The position numbers and the translations under genes were made by a program. Source: Megascapheus bottae (taxonomy: Eukaryota > Chordata > Mammalia > Rodentia > Geomyidae). From it: DNA of 64,000 bases. Of the stretch, positions 42,197 to 56,800 are shown one piece after another (the stretch's first letter is position 1; each line of letters starts with the position of its first letter). Below the pieces are notes generated by a model. That model searched no databases, was not told where the DNA came from, and was given only the letters and a program-made list of their open reading frames with translations. The stretch is taken from NCBI GenBank assembly GCA_024803745.1, contig JANJXV010000037.1, forward strand, positions 10,679,001 to 10,743,000, given 5' to 3'.

Positions 42197-45100
42197 GTAA
42201 CACGTCCTGGCCGGAGGGTGGGAGCAGGCGGTATTCTGGAGTGATCAGGGATGGGAGTCTTGAAGGAGGCACGGCACTGGACCGCCGGAGGCGAAGGGAT
42301 GGAGGCCTCTGAGAGGATGCTGATCCTGAGTGGAGCTGCGGGTGCGGGGGGGACCGCTCCGGGCAGAGGCCGGAGGCGGAAACCAGGAACCCTGGATCAC
42401 GTAGGGGCGCTGGCAGGGAGCCCAGAATCTCCGGTGGTGAACGACTTGTTACCTTCCGCCCCCTGCCCCGCTCCGGCCGGGCCCCGCCCAGCTCCTGTGG
42501 CCCGCCTCTACCCTCAACCCCGGGCACCCGCCGGTCGGGGTGACCGGAAGGCAGGTGATGGGCTGCACCGTTCACGTTCACTGCTTGCTTACAGATCCTA
42601 TATCCGTACCTCCGCAAAACACCGTCCCCCTGAACCTCCGTCCAGCTTTGATCTTAGCCCTTTAGTCCTCATCAGGACCAGTCGGCTGTCTTTTTCCATC
42701 CTGCCAAGAGGCACAAAGTATTGATCCCATACCGCTAGTGTGTCTCGCGTTATGCTGAGACTGCGGGGGGGGGGGGTCGGTTGACAGACATGAGCTCACA
42801 GAGCTGTCAGTCAGCTCAGCTGTTTGACAGGTTAATAGCCAATTACAAAATAGGGCCAGTAAGTCTTGGGCTAACACGGCAAGGTCAGGAACTTGAGAAG
42901 CATATCATCAAGGCACCCAGTGCAGCCTGGATGTCAAGGCAGCAAGTACCACATATGAAGGCATAGAGGGTGTATTGAAGTTAGCCAGGCAGATTTATAG
43001 TGTTACAAAACAGTGGTAAATATTAAGAGATGTTAAGGACAAAAATTTTTATTTTTTTTTTTTATTTTTTGGCCAGTCCTGAGGCTTGAACTCAGGGCCT
43101 GAGCACTGTCCTTGGGCTTTCCCAAGGCCAGATCTACCACTTGAGCCACAGCACCACTTCTGACTTTTCTTTTCAGTCGGTTGTGGGGCTTGAACTCTGG
43201 GCCTGGGCACTGTCCCTGAGCTCTTCAGCTAAAGGCTACGACCCTATCACTTGAGCCACAACACCACTTCCGGTTTTCTAGTGGTTAATTGGAGATAAGA
43301 GTTGCATGGACTTTAATTCCCAGGCTGGCTTTGAACTGTAATCCTCAGATCTCAGACTCCTTAGTAGCTAGGATTACAGTGTGAGTCACCACACCCCGCT
43401 ACTTCTGACTTTTTCTATGTATGCAGTACCAAGGAATAGAACCCAGATCTTTGTACATGCTAGGCAAGCACTCTGTCATTAGGCCAAACTCCTGATTCCT
43501 GAACCTCTTTGTTTTTATTTTTTGTTTTGTTTTGTTTGAGTGGGTCGTGGGGCTTGAACTCTGGGCCTGGGTGTTGCCCCTGAGCTCTTCAGCTCTACCA
43601 CTTGAGCCACAACACCACTTCCAGTTCAAATACGTTTTTCTTTTCTTTTCTTTTTTTTTTTTTTGCTAGTCCTGGGGCTTGAACTCAGGGTCTGAGCACT
43701 GTCCTTGGGCTCTTTCCTCAAGGCTAGTGTTCTGCCACTTGTGCCACAGCACCATTTCTGTCTTTTTCTATGTATGTAGTACCGAGGAATTGAACCTGGG
43801 TCTTCGTGCATGCTAGGCAAGCACTGTACCTGTACCACTAGGCCAAACTCCTGGCCCTCAAATACGTTTTTAAAGCCCTTTCAAAACCTTAATCAGGACA
43901 CAAGAGCTTTGCACTCTTTGGATTGCATTCTGTAGGCTGTTAGGACTTAATGAATCCTGACTCATTAAATGTAACCTCTTTGTGGTTACATGCATCCTCC
44001 TGATCTATCTAGTCACGTTTCATGATATATGTTACTTTGATAATTGTCATTTTATCTAATAATTGAACTGCCCACTACTTTACATCTTAGAATAAAATAC
44101 ATAGTAAAAAACACATAGTAACAATTTTTTTTTTGCCAGTCCTGGGCTTAAGCTCGGGCCTGAGCACTGTCCTTGGACTTTCTCAAGGCTAGAGCTCTAC
44201 CACTTGAGCCTCAGCACCACTCTGGCTTTTTTGTATGTATGTGGTACCGAGGAATCGAACCCGGGCCTTTGTGCATGCTAGGCAAGCCCTCTACCACTAG
44301 GCCAAACTCCAGGCCCAACAAAAGTATTTTTTATGGGCAGTGTTCCTTCTGACTGTGGAGCACAGAGAAATAGGTTTGTCTCTGTGCTGCACTGAAGGCA
44401 GAGTATTGGGTAGATAACCTTTCTGTCTCTTGGTCAACTAGGCTTGATGAATGACCACTGTAAGTATGGTGAATTTATTGTGCATAATGATTCTGAATTT
44501 ATAGAATTTTCTTGGGGGCTTCTCCTTTTGTTTTTGGCCTGTCCTTGGGCTTTCTCAAGGCTAGAGCTCTACCAGTTGAACTACAGCACCACTTTCGGCT
44601 TTTTCTATGTATATGGTACCAAGGAATCGAACCCAGGTCTTTGTGCATGCTAAGCAAGCACTCCACCACTAGGCTAAACTACCGGCCCATTTCTCATGTT
44701 TTTTGTAGTTGTTTTTTTTTTTTTTTGCCAGTCCTGGGCTTGGGCTCAGGTCCTGAGCACTGTCCTTGGACTTTCTCAAGGCTAGAGCTCTACCACTTGA
44801 GCCTCAGCACCACTTTCGGCTTTTTCTGTATGTATGTGGTACCAAGGAATTGAACCTGGGTCTTCGTGCATGCTAGGCAAGCCCTTTAACCACTGGGCCA
44901 AACTCCCAGCCCCTTTGTATAGTTTTTAAGAGAAGGTATTTATTCCATTCAGAATGGAAAATTAAAAGCCATCATGATGTTCAGCACCTGTTCCTCATAC
45001 TCATTTGCTCATTCCTGTAACCATTCTCCCAGGGAGTTGAGTGGAGAGCAGAGTTGATTTGTAAAGCTAGATGTGGTATTGCCCACCTGTAATCGCAGTA

Positions 45101-47066
45101 GTAAGGGGAAGGAAGCAGGAGAATCATGAATTAGAGGCTATCCCAGGCTACATAGCAAGACCTTGTCCCCAAAACGGGAAGTAGTTAATTTGTACTGAAG
45201 GGGTTATTATTTTACAGCTTACATTGATGCAGTTAGGAGAAACAAATATTCAGAAGATAGACCTCCTGAAAGCCATGACCCCTGTGGTTGCTGTAACTGT
45301 ATGAAGGCGCAAAAGGAAAAGAACTCTGAGAAGGAGTGGAATCAGACCCGGCAGGAGGGGAGCTCCACTTATACAGAAGAACAGCTGCTTGGGGTCCAAA
45401 GGTAAGCATGAAGTGGAGCTATGTGAGTAACAAGCTTAGAACAGTACATGACATGGAAGATGTCTACATAAAGACTTGTCATTCTTTTTTTTTTTTTGCC
45501 AGTCCTGGGCTTGAGCTCAGGGCCTGAGCACTGTCCTTGGACTTTCTCAAGGCTAGAGCTCTACCACTTGAGCCTCAGCACCACTTCTGGCTTTTTCTAA
45601 GTATGTGGTACCAAGGAATCGAACCCGGGTCTTCGTGCATGCTAGGCAAGCACTTTAACCACTAGGCCAAACTCCCGGCCCAACTTGTCATTCTTATTAC
45701 TGAAGCATGAATAGCATGTTGACCTCCAAGGATAGACAGGTAGAGTGGGTAGAAATGGGGTATTCAATGTGAGCTGTTTTAGCTTTAAAAGAGGCATTGA
45801 GCCATAAGAGACCTTTGAAATAACACAGTTTAAGGATCATTCCATCCAGTAATCACAGAATATACAGTTTTCTCAAGGATATGTGAAATGTCCTCTAGGA
45901 TTTTTTTTTAGCATTTAAACACTTAATTTATTATTCAAATTAAGAAATTATACATTTTGATAATGGTCATTATCTTAAAAGTGTCATTCAGTTTTCCCAC
46001 ATTTAAAAGTATATTGCTAATTCTGGTCAGCTGACTACATGAGCCCAGAGGCTGGGGTGACCGACACTGGGCAGGGTGGGCGTAGAGGGGCTCAGCATGC
46101 TCGGTGTCACATCAGCTCGGTCCTTACAGGACCCCTCCTCGCCACTGGCCAGGCTTGTCCCAGGGGCTGCCTGCTGGCCAAGGCAAGGCCGCCCGGCAAG
46201 TCTCTAGGATTTTAAGAAATTAAAATCAACCATACCTATAATCCTGCATAATAAAAAACAACAGCAATGAAGTGGGGGTATGGTAGGACACACCTGAAAT
46301 TCTAGCAGATGGGTAACTGTGGCAGAAATTATAAATTCAAGGCGAGCCTGGGCTCTGATACCCTGTCCTAAAAAACGAAGAGGAAGGGGCCAGGAGTTTG
46401 GCCTAATGATAGAGTGCTTGCCTAGCATGCACGAAACCTGGGTTTGATCCTGGGTACCACATACATAGAAAAGCTGGAAGTGGTGCTGTGGCTGAAGTGG
46501 TAGAGTGCTGGCCTTGAGGAAAGCCCAAGGATAGTGCTCAGGAGCTGAGTTCAAGCCCCAGGACTGGCAAGAAGAAGAAGAAAAAGAAGGAGGAGGAGGA
46601 GGTGGAGGAGGAGGAAGGGGAGGAGAGGAGGAGGAGGAGGAGGAAGGGGAGGAGAGGAGGAGGAGGAGGAGGAGGAGGAGGAGGGTTCACATCTGTGAGG
46701 CTAAGATGTGAGGATTGAAGTTTGAAGTCAGGAAAGACTGTGAGGTTGTTTTTTTTGTTTTGTTTTTTGCCAGTCCTGGGGTTTGAACCCAGAACCTGGG
46801 CACGGTCCTTAGACATTTTTTGCTCAAGGTTAGTGCTCTGCCACTTGAGCCACAGTGACACTTCCAGCTTTTTCTATGTATGTGGTACCAAGGAATCGAA
46901 CCTGGTCTTTGTGTATGTTAGGCAAAGCACTCTACCACTAGGCTAAACTCCCGGCCCTAGAGTCACTAATCTTGAACAGAAGAAGCTCAAGGACAGCACT
47001 AAGGCGCTGAGTTTAAGCCCCAACAATGGTTCATGTCAGCGTGTACATGAACACACGCGCGCGCGT

Positions 47067-47111
<45 letters not shown>

Positions 47112-49654
47112 TGAGTGGAGAAAAGCCAAGCATTAATGGCTCATATATGTAAGCCTAGCTACTCAAGAGGCTAAGATCTGAGGATCATAGTTTGAAGCCA
47201 GCCCTGATAGAAAAGTTTGTGAGATCCTTATCTCCAACTAACCAGCAAAAAGCTAGAAATAGAGGGATGGCTCAAGTGGTAGAGTACCAGTAGCCTGAAT
47301 TCAAGCACTAAGTTCCAGCCCTAGTACTGGCAAAACAAAACAAAAACAGAAACAAACAAACAAAAACCAGTGAGGATGGGGCCAGGAGCATAGCCTAGTG
47401 ATAGAGTGCTCACCTAGCATGCACAAAGCCCTGAGCTCCTCAGCACCACATACATAGCAAAAGCTGGAAGTGGCTCTGTGGCTTAAGTGGCAGAGTGTTA
47501 GCCTTGAGCAAAAAGTGTCCAAGGACAGTGCCCAGGCCCTGGGTTCAAGCCTCAGGACTGGCAAAACAAAACAAAACAAAACCCTGAGGAGGAAAAGTAA
47601 GTGAAAGAGATACATTTCAACTCATTCTGTGAAGCAGTATTACCATGAAGCCAAAGCCAAACCAAAAGCTATTATAAGAAGGCAAACTATTAACCAATAT
47701 TTTTTCTGATTTACTTGTTGTTTTAGAGGTGATATACAGTGGGATTACATTTACACTTGTCAGGTAATAAGTACATTTTCTTTCACATAGTGTCTTCTGT
47801 TCCCTCATTCTCTCCCATTCCCTCCCTCTGATCCCCACACTTTCATTAATGTCTAATGCAGCCAGTGTGCTCCCCTGCTGCACTTTTCCAGCCTTTTCCC
47901 TCAGATTCTGTGCCCTCCCTCACCTTCCCACAGATGTGCATGTGAATATACCATATATAAGGTAAAGAATACATAGTTAGGGCCAGGAGTTTGGCCTAGC
48001 GGTAGAGTTCTTGCCTAGCATGCACAAAGACCAGGGTTCAATTCCTCGGTACCATATACATAGAAAAAAGCTGGAAGTGGTGCTGTGGGTCAAGTGGTAG
48101 AGCTCTGGTCTTGAGAAAGCCTAAGGACAGTGCTCAGAAAAACTTTGTTTGGGGCCGGGAGTTTGGCCTAGTGGTAGAGCGCTTGCCTAGCATGCACGAA
48201 GACCCAGGTTGATTCCTTGGTTACCACATGCATAGAAAAAGCTGGAAATAGTGCTGTGGCTCAATCTCAAGTGGTAGAGCTCTAGCCTTAAGAAAGCCCA
48301 AGGACAGTGCTCAGGCCGTGAGTTCAAGCCAGGACTGGGAAAAAAAAAAAAAAAAGAAAAAGGAAAAGAAAAAGAAATCCTTTGTTTCCATATCTATCTT
48401 TGGAGTTTGTTTCAGCGTGTATATTATTTTATATACACATGGAAAAGCATTCAGGTATTATTCCTCTGTGATTCTCTTTTAAGATTATCCTCTTTTGGTC
48501 TCACTATATATGAGTATCTAAAATTCTGTGTAATTTGTCATATCCCAGTACATTTTAAATCTAATTTCTGCATGTCTGGAATTACCTCACTTAATATGAT
48601 TTGTTCTAGTTCCATCCTTTCCCTGCAAATGACATTATTTTATTCTATTAACTGTAAAATTACACTGTATATAGGTACCACATTTTTTGATTCATTCATC
48701 TATTGTGGGGCATCTGGGTTGTTTGCATATCTTGGTTATTGTGAATAGCGCAACAGTGAACGTGGGGGCTTGTGAGTTTGGCCTAGAGTGCCTGCCTAAC
48801 ATGCATGAAGACCCAGGTTCAATTCCTTGGTACCACATGCATAGAAAAAAGCCAGAAATGGTGCTGTTGCTCAAGTGGTAGAGCTCGAGTCTTGAGAAAG
48901 CCCAAGGACAGTGCTCAGGCCCTGAGCCCAAGCCTAGGACTGGCAAACAAACAAACAGACAAGCAAAAACAAAACAAAACAACGCAATGAATATGGCTGT
49001 GCATGTGTCCTCATCATATCCTGGCTTTTGATGCTCAGGGTAGATTCCAAGGAATGGTATGTCCAGGTTGTAGAAAGGTCTATGTTTAGATTTTGGAGGA
49101 ACCTCCAGACTGCTTTTCAGAGTAACGGATGTATTTCATGGATATAAATTCAACAATGAAGCAAACTATATCCAGCATCATTTAAAAAGGATTATGCATG
49201 TTGGTTAAGTATTATTTATCATAGTACTGCACAAAGATCTGTTAATCATAGTACACAATGTTAATAAAAAAAAAATAGTCACTCATGATGGGTACAGTGG
49301 CTTACCCTGGTAATCCTAGCTACTCAGGAGGCTGAAAGCTGAGAATGGTGGTTCAAAGCCAGCCCAGGCACTGGTGTCAGTGAGACTCTTATCTCCAGTT
49401 AACCACTAGAAAACCAGAAGTGGTGCTGTGGCTCAAGGGGTAGCGCGGTAGCTTTGAGCTGAAGAGCTCAGGGACAGTGCCCAGGTCCAGAGTCCCACGT
49501 ACAAAAAAAAAAAAAAAAAAAAAAATGCACTCATTTCATTAGGCTCAGAAAATGTATTTGAAAAAAACCAATGCTCTTCTGTGGTAAAAATCATTCAAGA
49601 AAACTAGGATCAGAGGGGAATTTCCTCAGTCTTACACTGCTAACAGCCTATAAC

Positions 49655-49695
<41 letters not shown>

Positions 49696-50820
49696 ATTTT
49701 TGGCTAGTCCTGGGCTTGAGCTCAGGGCTTGAGCACTGTCCCTGGGCTTTCTAAAGGCTAGAGCTCTACCACTTGAGCCACAGCACCACTTCTGGCTTTT
49801 TTTTATGTATGTGATATTGAAGAATCAAACCCTGGTCTTTGTGCATGCTAGGCAAGCACTCTTAACTACTAAGCCAAACTCCTGATCCCCGACATATTTA
49901 ATGGTAAATGACTGGATGTATTGACCCAGATTAGGGACAAGACAGGTTTGATCACGATACCAAGTCTATTCATTTTTCCTAGAGATTTGAACAAGGGCAT
50001 TTAAAGGCAAGAAAAAGAAATAAAAATTGGAAAGAGTAAAATTATATCCATAGATAACATGATCTTACATAGAAATTCTAAGAAATTTACTTACACACAA
50101 AAGTAGTTTCAGAATTAGTGAGTTCAGCAGAATTACAGGTACAAGATCAATATAAAAAATGGATTGTTTTCTGTATACTAGCAATAAATAAACTGACAGT
50201 GAAATGAAAGTAATCTCAGACTGGGGTGTGTACCTTGATAGTAGAATGCCTGCTTGCTTAGTGTGCATGAAGCCTTGGTTTCAATTTAATAAATACATCA
50301 AAAAGAATAAGATGCTTAGGAATAAATTTAACAAGGAAGTGCAAGACATACATTAAAAACCATAAAACTATGCCAGAAGCGTGGCCTAGTGGCAGAGTGA
50401 TTGCCTAGCATGCATGAAGCCCTCGGCTCGATTCCTCGGTAGCTCATACACAGAAAAAGCTGGAAATGGTACTGTGGTTCAAATGGTAGTTGCTACCTTT
50501 GAGAAAGCCCAAGGACTGGCAAAAACCAGTTCAAGCCCCAGCACTGGCAAAAACAATAAAATAAAATAAACAACAAGCAAACAAAAAAACCTATAAAACT
50601 GGCCAATTCAAGAAGCTCACACCTATAATTCTAGCTACTTAAGAGGTGATATCTGAAGATCCTGGTTCAAAGCCAGCCTGACAGGAAAATCAAGGAGACT
50701 TATCCAAAAAGCCAAAAGCAGAGCTGTGGCTTAGGTGGTAGATTGCCACTCTTGAGCATAAAAGCTCAGAGACAGTGCCCAGGTCCTGAGTTCAAGCTCC
50801 AGAAGTCTCTTGCGTGTGCG

Positions 50821-50893
<73 letters not shown>

Positions 50894-53800
50894 CCGAGCT
50901 GGTGGCTCAGGCCTATAATCCTAGCTACTCAGGAGGCTGAGATCTGAAGATCATGGTTTAAAGCCAGCATTGGTAGGAAATCCATGAGACTCTTGTTTCC
51001 AGTAAGCTACCAGATCTCAGTTTCTTTTTTTTTTTTTTTTTACCAGTCCTGGGCTTGAGCTCAGGGTCTGAGCACTGTCCTTGGACTTTCTCAAGGCCAG
51101 AGCTCTACCACTTGAGCCTCAGCACCACTTTTGGCTTCTTTTTCTATATGTGGTACCGAGGAATCGAACCCGGGTCTTCATGCATGCTAGGCAAGCACTT
51201 TAACCACTAGGCCAAACTCCCGGCCCCTGAGATCTCAGTTTCTTGAGTAGTTAGGATTACAGGTGTGAGCCACTGCACCTGGTTAAAGACCCTTCTCTTT
51301 TGCTTTGTTATTTTTTTTGCCAGTCCTGTGGCTTGAACTCAGGCTTAAGCACTGTCTTTAGGCTTTCTCAAGGCTAGTGCTGCTCTATCACTTGAACCAC
51401 AGCCCTATTTCCAGTTTTTTCTATGTATATAGTACCAAGGAATCGAACCCTGGCCTTCATGCATACTAGGCAAGCACTCTACCACTTGTCCAAATTCCTG
51501 GCTCCCATGAGACTCTTATTACCAATAAAATATTCAGAAAAAGCCATAAGTGGCACTGTGGCTTAAGTGGTAGAGTACTAGCTTTGAGCAAAAGAAGCTC
51601 AGGCCCTGAGTTTAAGATCCAGGACTAGCAAAAACAAAACCAAAACTAATAAACAAAAAAATGTTACATGAGGAAAAGTGATTATATTTCCTCTAGGTAA
51701 GGAAAACATGGGAAGTATGGATGGATTTTCTACATAGAATTAGTAGAAAACTTCCTAATGGTATTCTCTTTGGGGTGGGTTGTGAAGTGACAGAATGAAG
51801 AAGCAGAGGACTTCATCGTGTGTTTTTTAGTAGTGTTGGTTATTTTTATTCTATCTTTAAAAAGATAACCATGTCAGATGCTGGTGGCTCATACCTATAA
51901 TTCTAGCTACCGGGAGGCTGAGATATAATTGCTGTTCAAAGCCAGCATGGGCAGGAAAGTCTGTGAGACTCTTATCTCCAATAAATCACAGAAAAAGCTG
52001 GAAGTGGAGCGATGGCTTGAGTGATAAAATGCTAGTCTTGCACAAAAGGAGCCAGGGAACAGTGCCCAGGCTCAGAGTTCAAGCCCCAGGACCAGCAAAG
52101 GAAAAAAAGAAAGAAAAAAAAAAGTGATAACCATAAGTGGGCTGGGAGCATCCATAAGTGGAAAAGTGTCTGTCTGGCAAGCTGGAGACCCTGAATTCAA
52201 ACACCAGTACTGCCCCCCAAATAATAATAATAACCTTGAGGGAAAAAAGATAATCATAAGAAAATGAGAGAAAGAAAGAGAGGAAATAGGTATCTGGCAT
52301 TGCTATTCTCATGATCTCAGCTAAACTTCCATGTATAGGTTAGTGTACTTGTTCTATGCCCTTATAGGATTAGAGGAACAATAAAACAGCAGATGTAAAA
52401 GTACTAAAAAAGGCATCAAGCAGGGCCTGGGAGTTTGGCCTAGTGGTTGAGTGCTTGCCTAGCATGCATGAAGATCCGAGTTTGATCCCTCTGTACCACT
52501 TACATAGAAGAAGCTGGAAATGGTGCTATGGCTCAAGTGGTAGAGCTCTGGCCTTGAGAAAGCCCAAGGACATTCCTCGGTACCACATACATAGAAAAAA
52601 AGCCGGAAATGGTGCTGAGGCTCAAGTGGTGGAGCTCTAGCCTTGAGAAAGTCCAAGGACAGGGTTCATGCCCTGAGCTCAAACCCAGGACTGGCAAAAA
52701 AAAAAAAAAAAGGCATCAAAGGCTGGGTGATCTGAATTTTTCATTAACAGGTTTAGGTTCTTACAGATGGGAAGCTTTGTATTATTTATATCTTAGTTGA
52801 ATAAATGGGTCTTTGTAGACATACATATTTCTTCTTTTTTGTTTTAGGATCAAGAAATGTAGAAACTACTATGAAATACTAGGAGTTTCTCGAAATGCTA
52901 ATGATGAAGAACTTAAGAAAGCATACAGAAAACTTGCCCTGAAATTTCACCCTGACAAAAACTGTGCTCCTGGAGCAACGGATGCTTTCAAAGGTCTGAT
53001 TCTGAACTGATGCTTAATTCTCCAGTTTTTATCCCAGCAGTGAGGATTCAACCCAGCGTATTGTGCATGCTAGGCAAGCACACTAAGCTACATATCAGCA
53101 GGCTTCTCCCACGTTTTTTTAAATGTTGCCCAGGCTGGTCATATGCTCACAATCCTTCTTAGCCTCCTGAATTCTGAGATTGCAGGTGTGACCCACCACT
53201 GACAGTAACTTGCTATAAACATAGCTTTTTCTGTGATTAATTGGAGATAGGAGTCTTGGAACTGAGATTGTGGCTTAGTGGTAAAGTACTTGCCTAGCTT
53301 GTATGAAGCCCAAGATTCTATTCCTCAGTACCACTTATACAGAAAAAGCCAGAAGTAGTGATGTGGCTCAAGTGGTAGAGGGCTTAGCCTTGAGCAAAAG
53401 AAGCTCAGGGACAGTGCCCAGGCCCTGAGTTCAAGTCCTAGGATGGGCCAAAATAAAAACAAACAAACAATAAAAGGAGTCTCAAAGACTTTGCCTGCTT
53501 AGGCTGGCCTCAAACCGTGACCTTCATATCTCAGCCCCCTGCAGAGCCAGGATAATAGACGTGACACCTGTGCCCTGCAAGAGTACATTTCTTTTCTTGC
53601 TTTTCCCCCTCTAGCCCAGTTTTTCCCTCCCATTCCCACCCACAAATTGTAGAATTCATTTTCAACATAGTATATAATGTAATTGCTGCATTTGTTCACT
53701 TTTGTCCCTCTAATTATTATTATTATTATTGTTATTATTATTATTTGCCAGTCCTAGGGCTTTGGCAAAAAAAAAAAAGCTCAGAAACAGTATCCCAGTC

Positions 53801-56800
53801 CCTAAGATCAAGTCCAAAAAAAAAAAAAAGAAGTTCTTGGGGGCTGGGAGTTTGGCCTAGTGGTTAAAGTGCTTGCCTAGCATGCATGAAGACCCAGGTT
53901 CGATTCCTTGGTACCACCTACATAGAAAAAAGCCGGAAGTGGTGCTGAGGCTCAAGTGGTAGAGCTCTGCCTTGAGAAAGTCCAAGGACAGTGCTCAGGC
54001 CCTGAGCGCAAGCCCAGTTCACACTTCAGTAGTTCTTAGTTTGTCTAATTCATGTTTATGGTTTCTGGCTTACTAAACGAAATCAAGAACAACCTCGAAG
54101 GCAAGCAGGCACTTTGGGGAGCTTTACAGATCCAGGCACCTCTCCTTGAGATTTTGTGAAGTTATCTAGCACCAGTGAACTTTGGCTTTATGTGATCACC
54201 CTCAGAGACAGCCAAGAGGCTTTGCTCATGCGCTACTTCTCATTGCAGCAATAGGAAATGCCTTTGCAGTCCTGAGCAATCCTGACAAGAGACTCCGCTA
54301 TGATGAATATGGAGATGAGCAAGTGACGTTCACTGCACCTAGAGCCAGACCTTATAATTATTACAGGGACTTTGAAGCAGACATCACTCCGGAAGAGCTA
54401 TTCAATGTCTTCTTTGGTGGACATTTTCCTACAGGTTAGTATCCCAAAATTGTGATTTTTCCCCCCTACCCCCCTACCCCATCGTGGACCTTGAAATCAA
54501 GGATTCACAATTCAAAATAATCAGAAAAGTCTGGGCTGGAGTGTGGTTCAAATGTGAAGCCCTGCCTCGGCAGCCTAGGCAGAAATGCCCTTGAACTGCC
54601 GTCTTCCAGATCTCCGCCTCTTGAGTAGGAAGAATTACCAGTGAAGCCACTGCTTCACTGGTAACCCTTAGCACCCTTAGCAAGATTCTGTCTGAAAATG
54701 ATAGAGGGACAATAATTTGTTGAAATGCCAAGAATTTGGAACCATTTAGATTCTTTCATACTAGTTGTTGATTTGAAAATGTGACAGGTAAAATAATATT
54801 TACTTTGGCAGGTTGCTGTATTTGATTGTTTTCCTTTTTTTTTTTCTTTTTTTCTTTTTTTTTCAGTCAGTCGTGGGGCTTGAACTCTGGGCCTGGGCGC
54901 TATCCCTGAACTCTTCAGCTCAAGGTTACCACCCTACCCCTGGTCCTGGTCCTAGGTGTTGTCCCTGAGCTCTTCAGCTCAAGGCTACTGCCCTACCCCT
55001 TGAGCCACAATGCCACTTCTGGTTTTCTGGTGATTAATTGGAGATAAGAGTCTCACTAAGTTTAGTGCCCGGGCGGGATTTGAACCATGATCCTCAGATC
55101 TCAGCCTCCTGAGTAGCTTGGATTACAGGCATGAGCCACTGTGCCCATTTCTTTTTGTTGTTGTTGTTAGATATTCACATTACCTCTACAAAGACTAAGG
55201 GGAATATCTATTTATGTATCTCTATAATTTATGTATGTGTATGCATACTCGTGCTAGTATCAGGGCTTGAACTTGAGACCTTTCAGTTTTTCTCATAGCA
55301 TTCTACCATTTGTGTCATGCATTCAGTCTGGCATTTTAATGTTTAATCAGACTTTTTTGTCTGAGCTGGCTTTGATCTCAGCCTCCTGAGAGTACAGATA
55401 TGAACCACCAGTGTTCAGTTGGGATTAAATATTGTAAAATATTTTATAAATCAGTAGCAAGATGTCTATAATTATGTTTGCAAAATAGCAGATGTAAAGA
55501 TAAATAAGAAACTCTGTCTACTCGGGAACAGAAAAGGAGCTAGGAAGAAGAGGAAAGGGAGACAAAAGAGGGTAAAGAAGCCAGATGCTGGTGGCTCACA
55601 CCTGTAATCCTAACTACTCAGGAAACTGGGATCTGAGGATCACGATTTAAAGCAGGAATATCTATGAGGTTCTTATCTCTAATTAACTACCAAAAAGACA
55701 ACAGTGGAGCTGTAGCACACAGTGGTAGAACTTTGCCTTAGCAAAGAAGTTCAGGGACAATACTCAGGCCCTGAGTTCAAGCCCCAGGACTTTTAAAGAA
55801 GAGGATAAAGGACAGTGAACAGGATCAAAGTACATATGAAAATGTCACAGTAGGCTGGGAGTTTGGCCTAGTGGTTAAAGTGCTTGCCTAGCACCCGGGT
55901 TCAATTCCTTGGTACCACATATATAGAAAAAGCCAGAAGTGGTGCTGAGGCTCAAGTGGTAGAGTTCTAGCCTTGAGAAAGTCCAAGGACAGTGCTCAAG
56001 CCCTGAGCTCAAGCCCAGGACTGGCAAAAAAAAAAAAAAAAAAGAAAATGCACAATAGGCAGGGGGAGAAAATGAGGTAGGTGGTGACATTGTTTGACAA
56101 GGAATATACTTATTATGTAACTGTAACCTCTCTATATATCACCTTTAAAATAAAATATTATTAAGAGCGAGGACTCAGGCTGGGAGTTTGGCCTAGTGGT
56201 AGAGTGTTTGCCTAGCATGCATGAAGACCCGGGTTCGATTCCTCAGTACCACATACATAGAAAAAAGCCAGAAGTGGTGCTGAGGCTCGAGTGGTAGAGC
56301 TCTAGCCTTGAGAAAATCCAGGGACAGTGCTCAGGCCCTGAGCTCAAGCCCAGGACTGGCAAAAAAAAAAAAAAAAAGAGCGAGGACTCAATAACTGCAT
56401 ACCCAAAGCTATGGACCTGGTAATGGAAATATAAACATAACTATATAGACACAAAAACCTATGACTCTATAGATATAATGTTTTATTTCTTAAATTAATA
56501 TGTTTCTATGACATACAAACCCTTAGCCTAATTGTGATTAAGTTCTAAATACTAAGTGCCAGTGATTGTAAATAGAGATTCCCTCCTTGAACACTTGTAT
56601 GTTAAACTTGTCATTTAAAATATGATGTAAAAATCAACGTTAATAAATTCTTTAAAAAATAAAATATTATTTTAAAAATTAAATTAAAAATAAGAAAATG
56701 TCACAAAAAACCTTATTTACATAATTAATTATATCCTAAAAAGCATAAAAAAGAACCCTGTAGAGCTGACTCACATTTGTAATCCTAGCTACTCAGGAGG

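Larger units (their letters stand above)
42000..42560 (+). promoter_or_regulatory. DNAJC18: CpG-rich DNAJC18 promoter and 5' end
   Basis: CG dinucleotides are clearly enriched compared with the AT-richer flanks. The start codon lies inside it and there is no TATA box. The open frames on both strands in this block (42120-42724) are products of high GC and show no domain. Confidence 0.75.

Noticed and set aside
42120..42724. Open frames of 157 (+) and 165 (-) codons across the DNAJC18 5' end
   Set aside because: Both lie in a GC-rich promoter block where stops are rare, overlap each other, show no known domain and run through the DNAJC18 splice donor.
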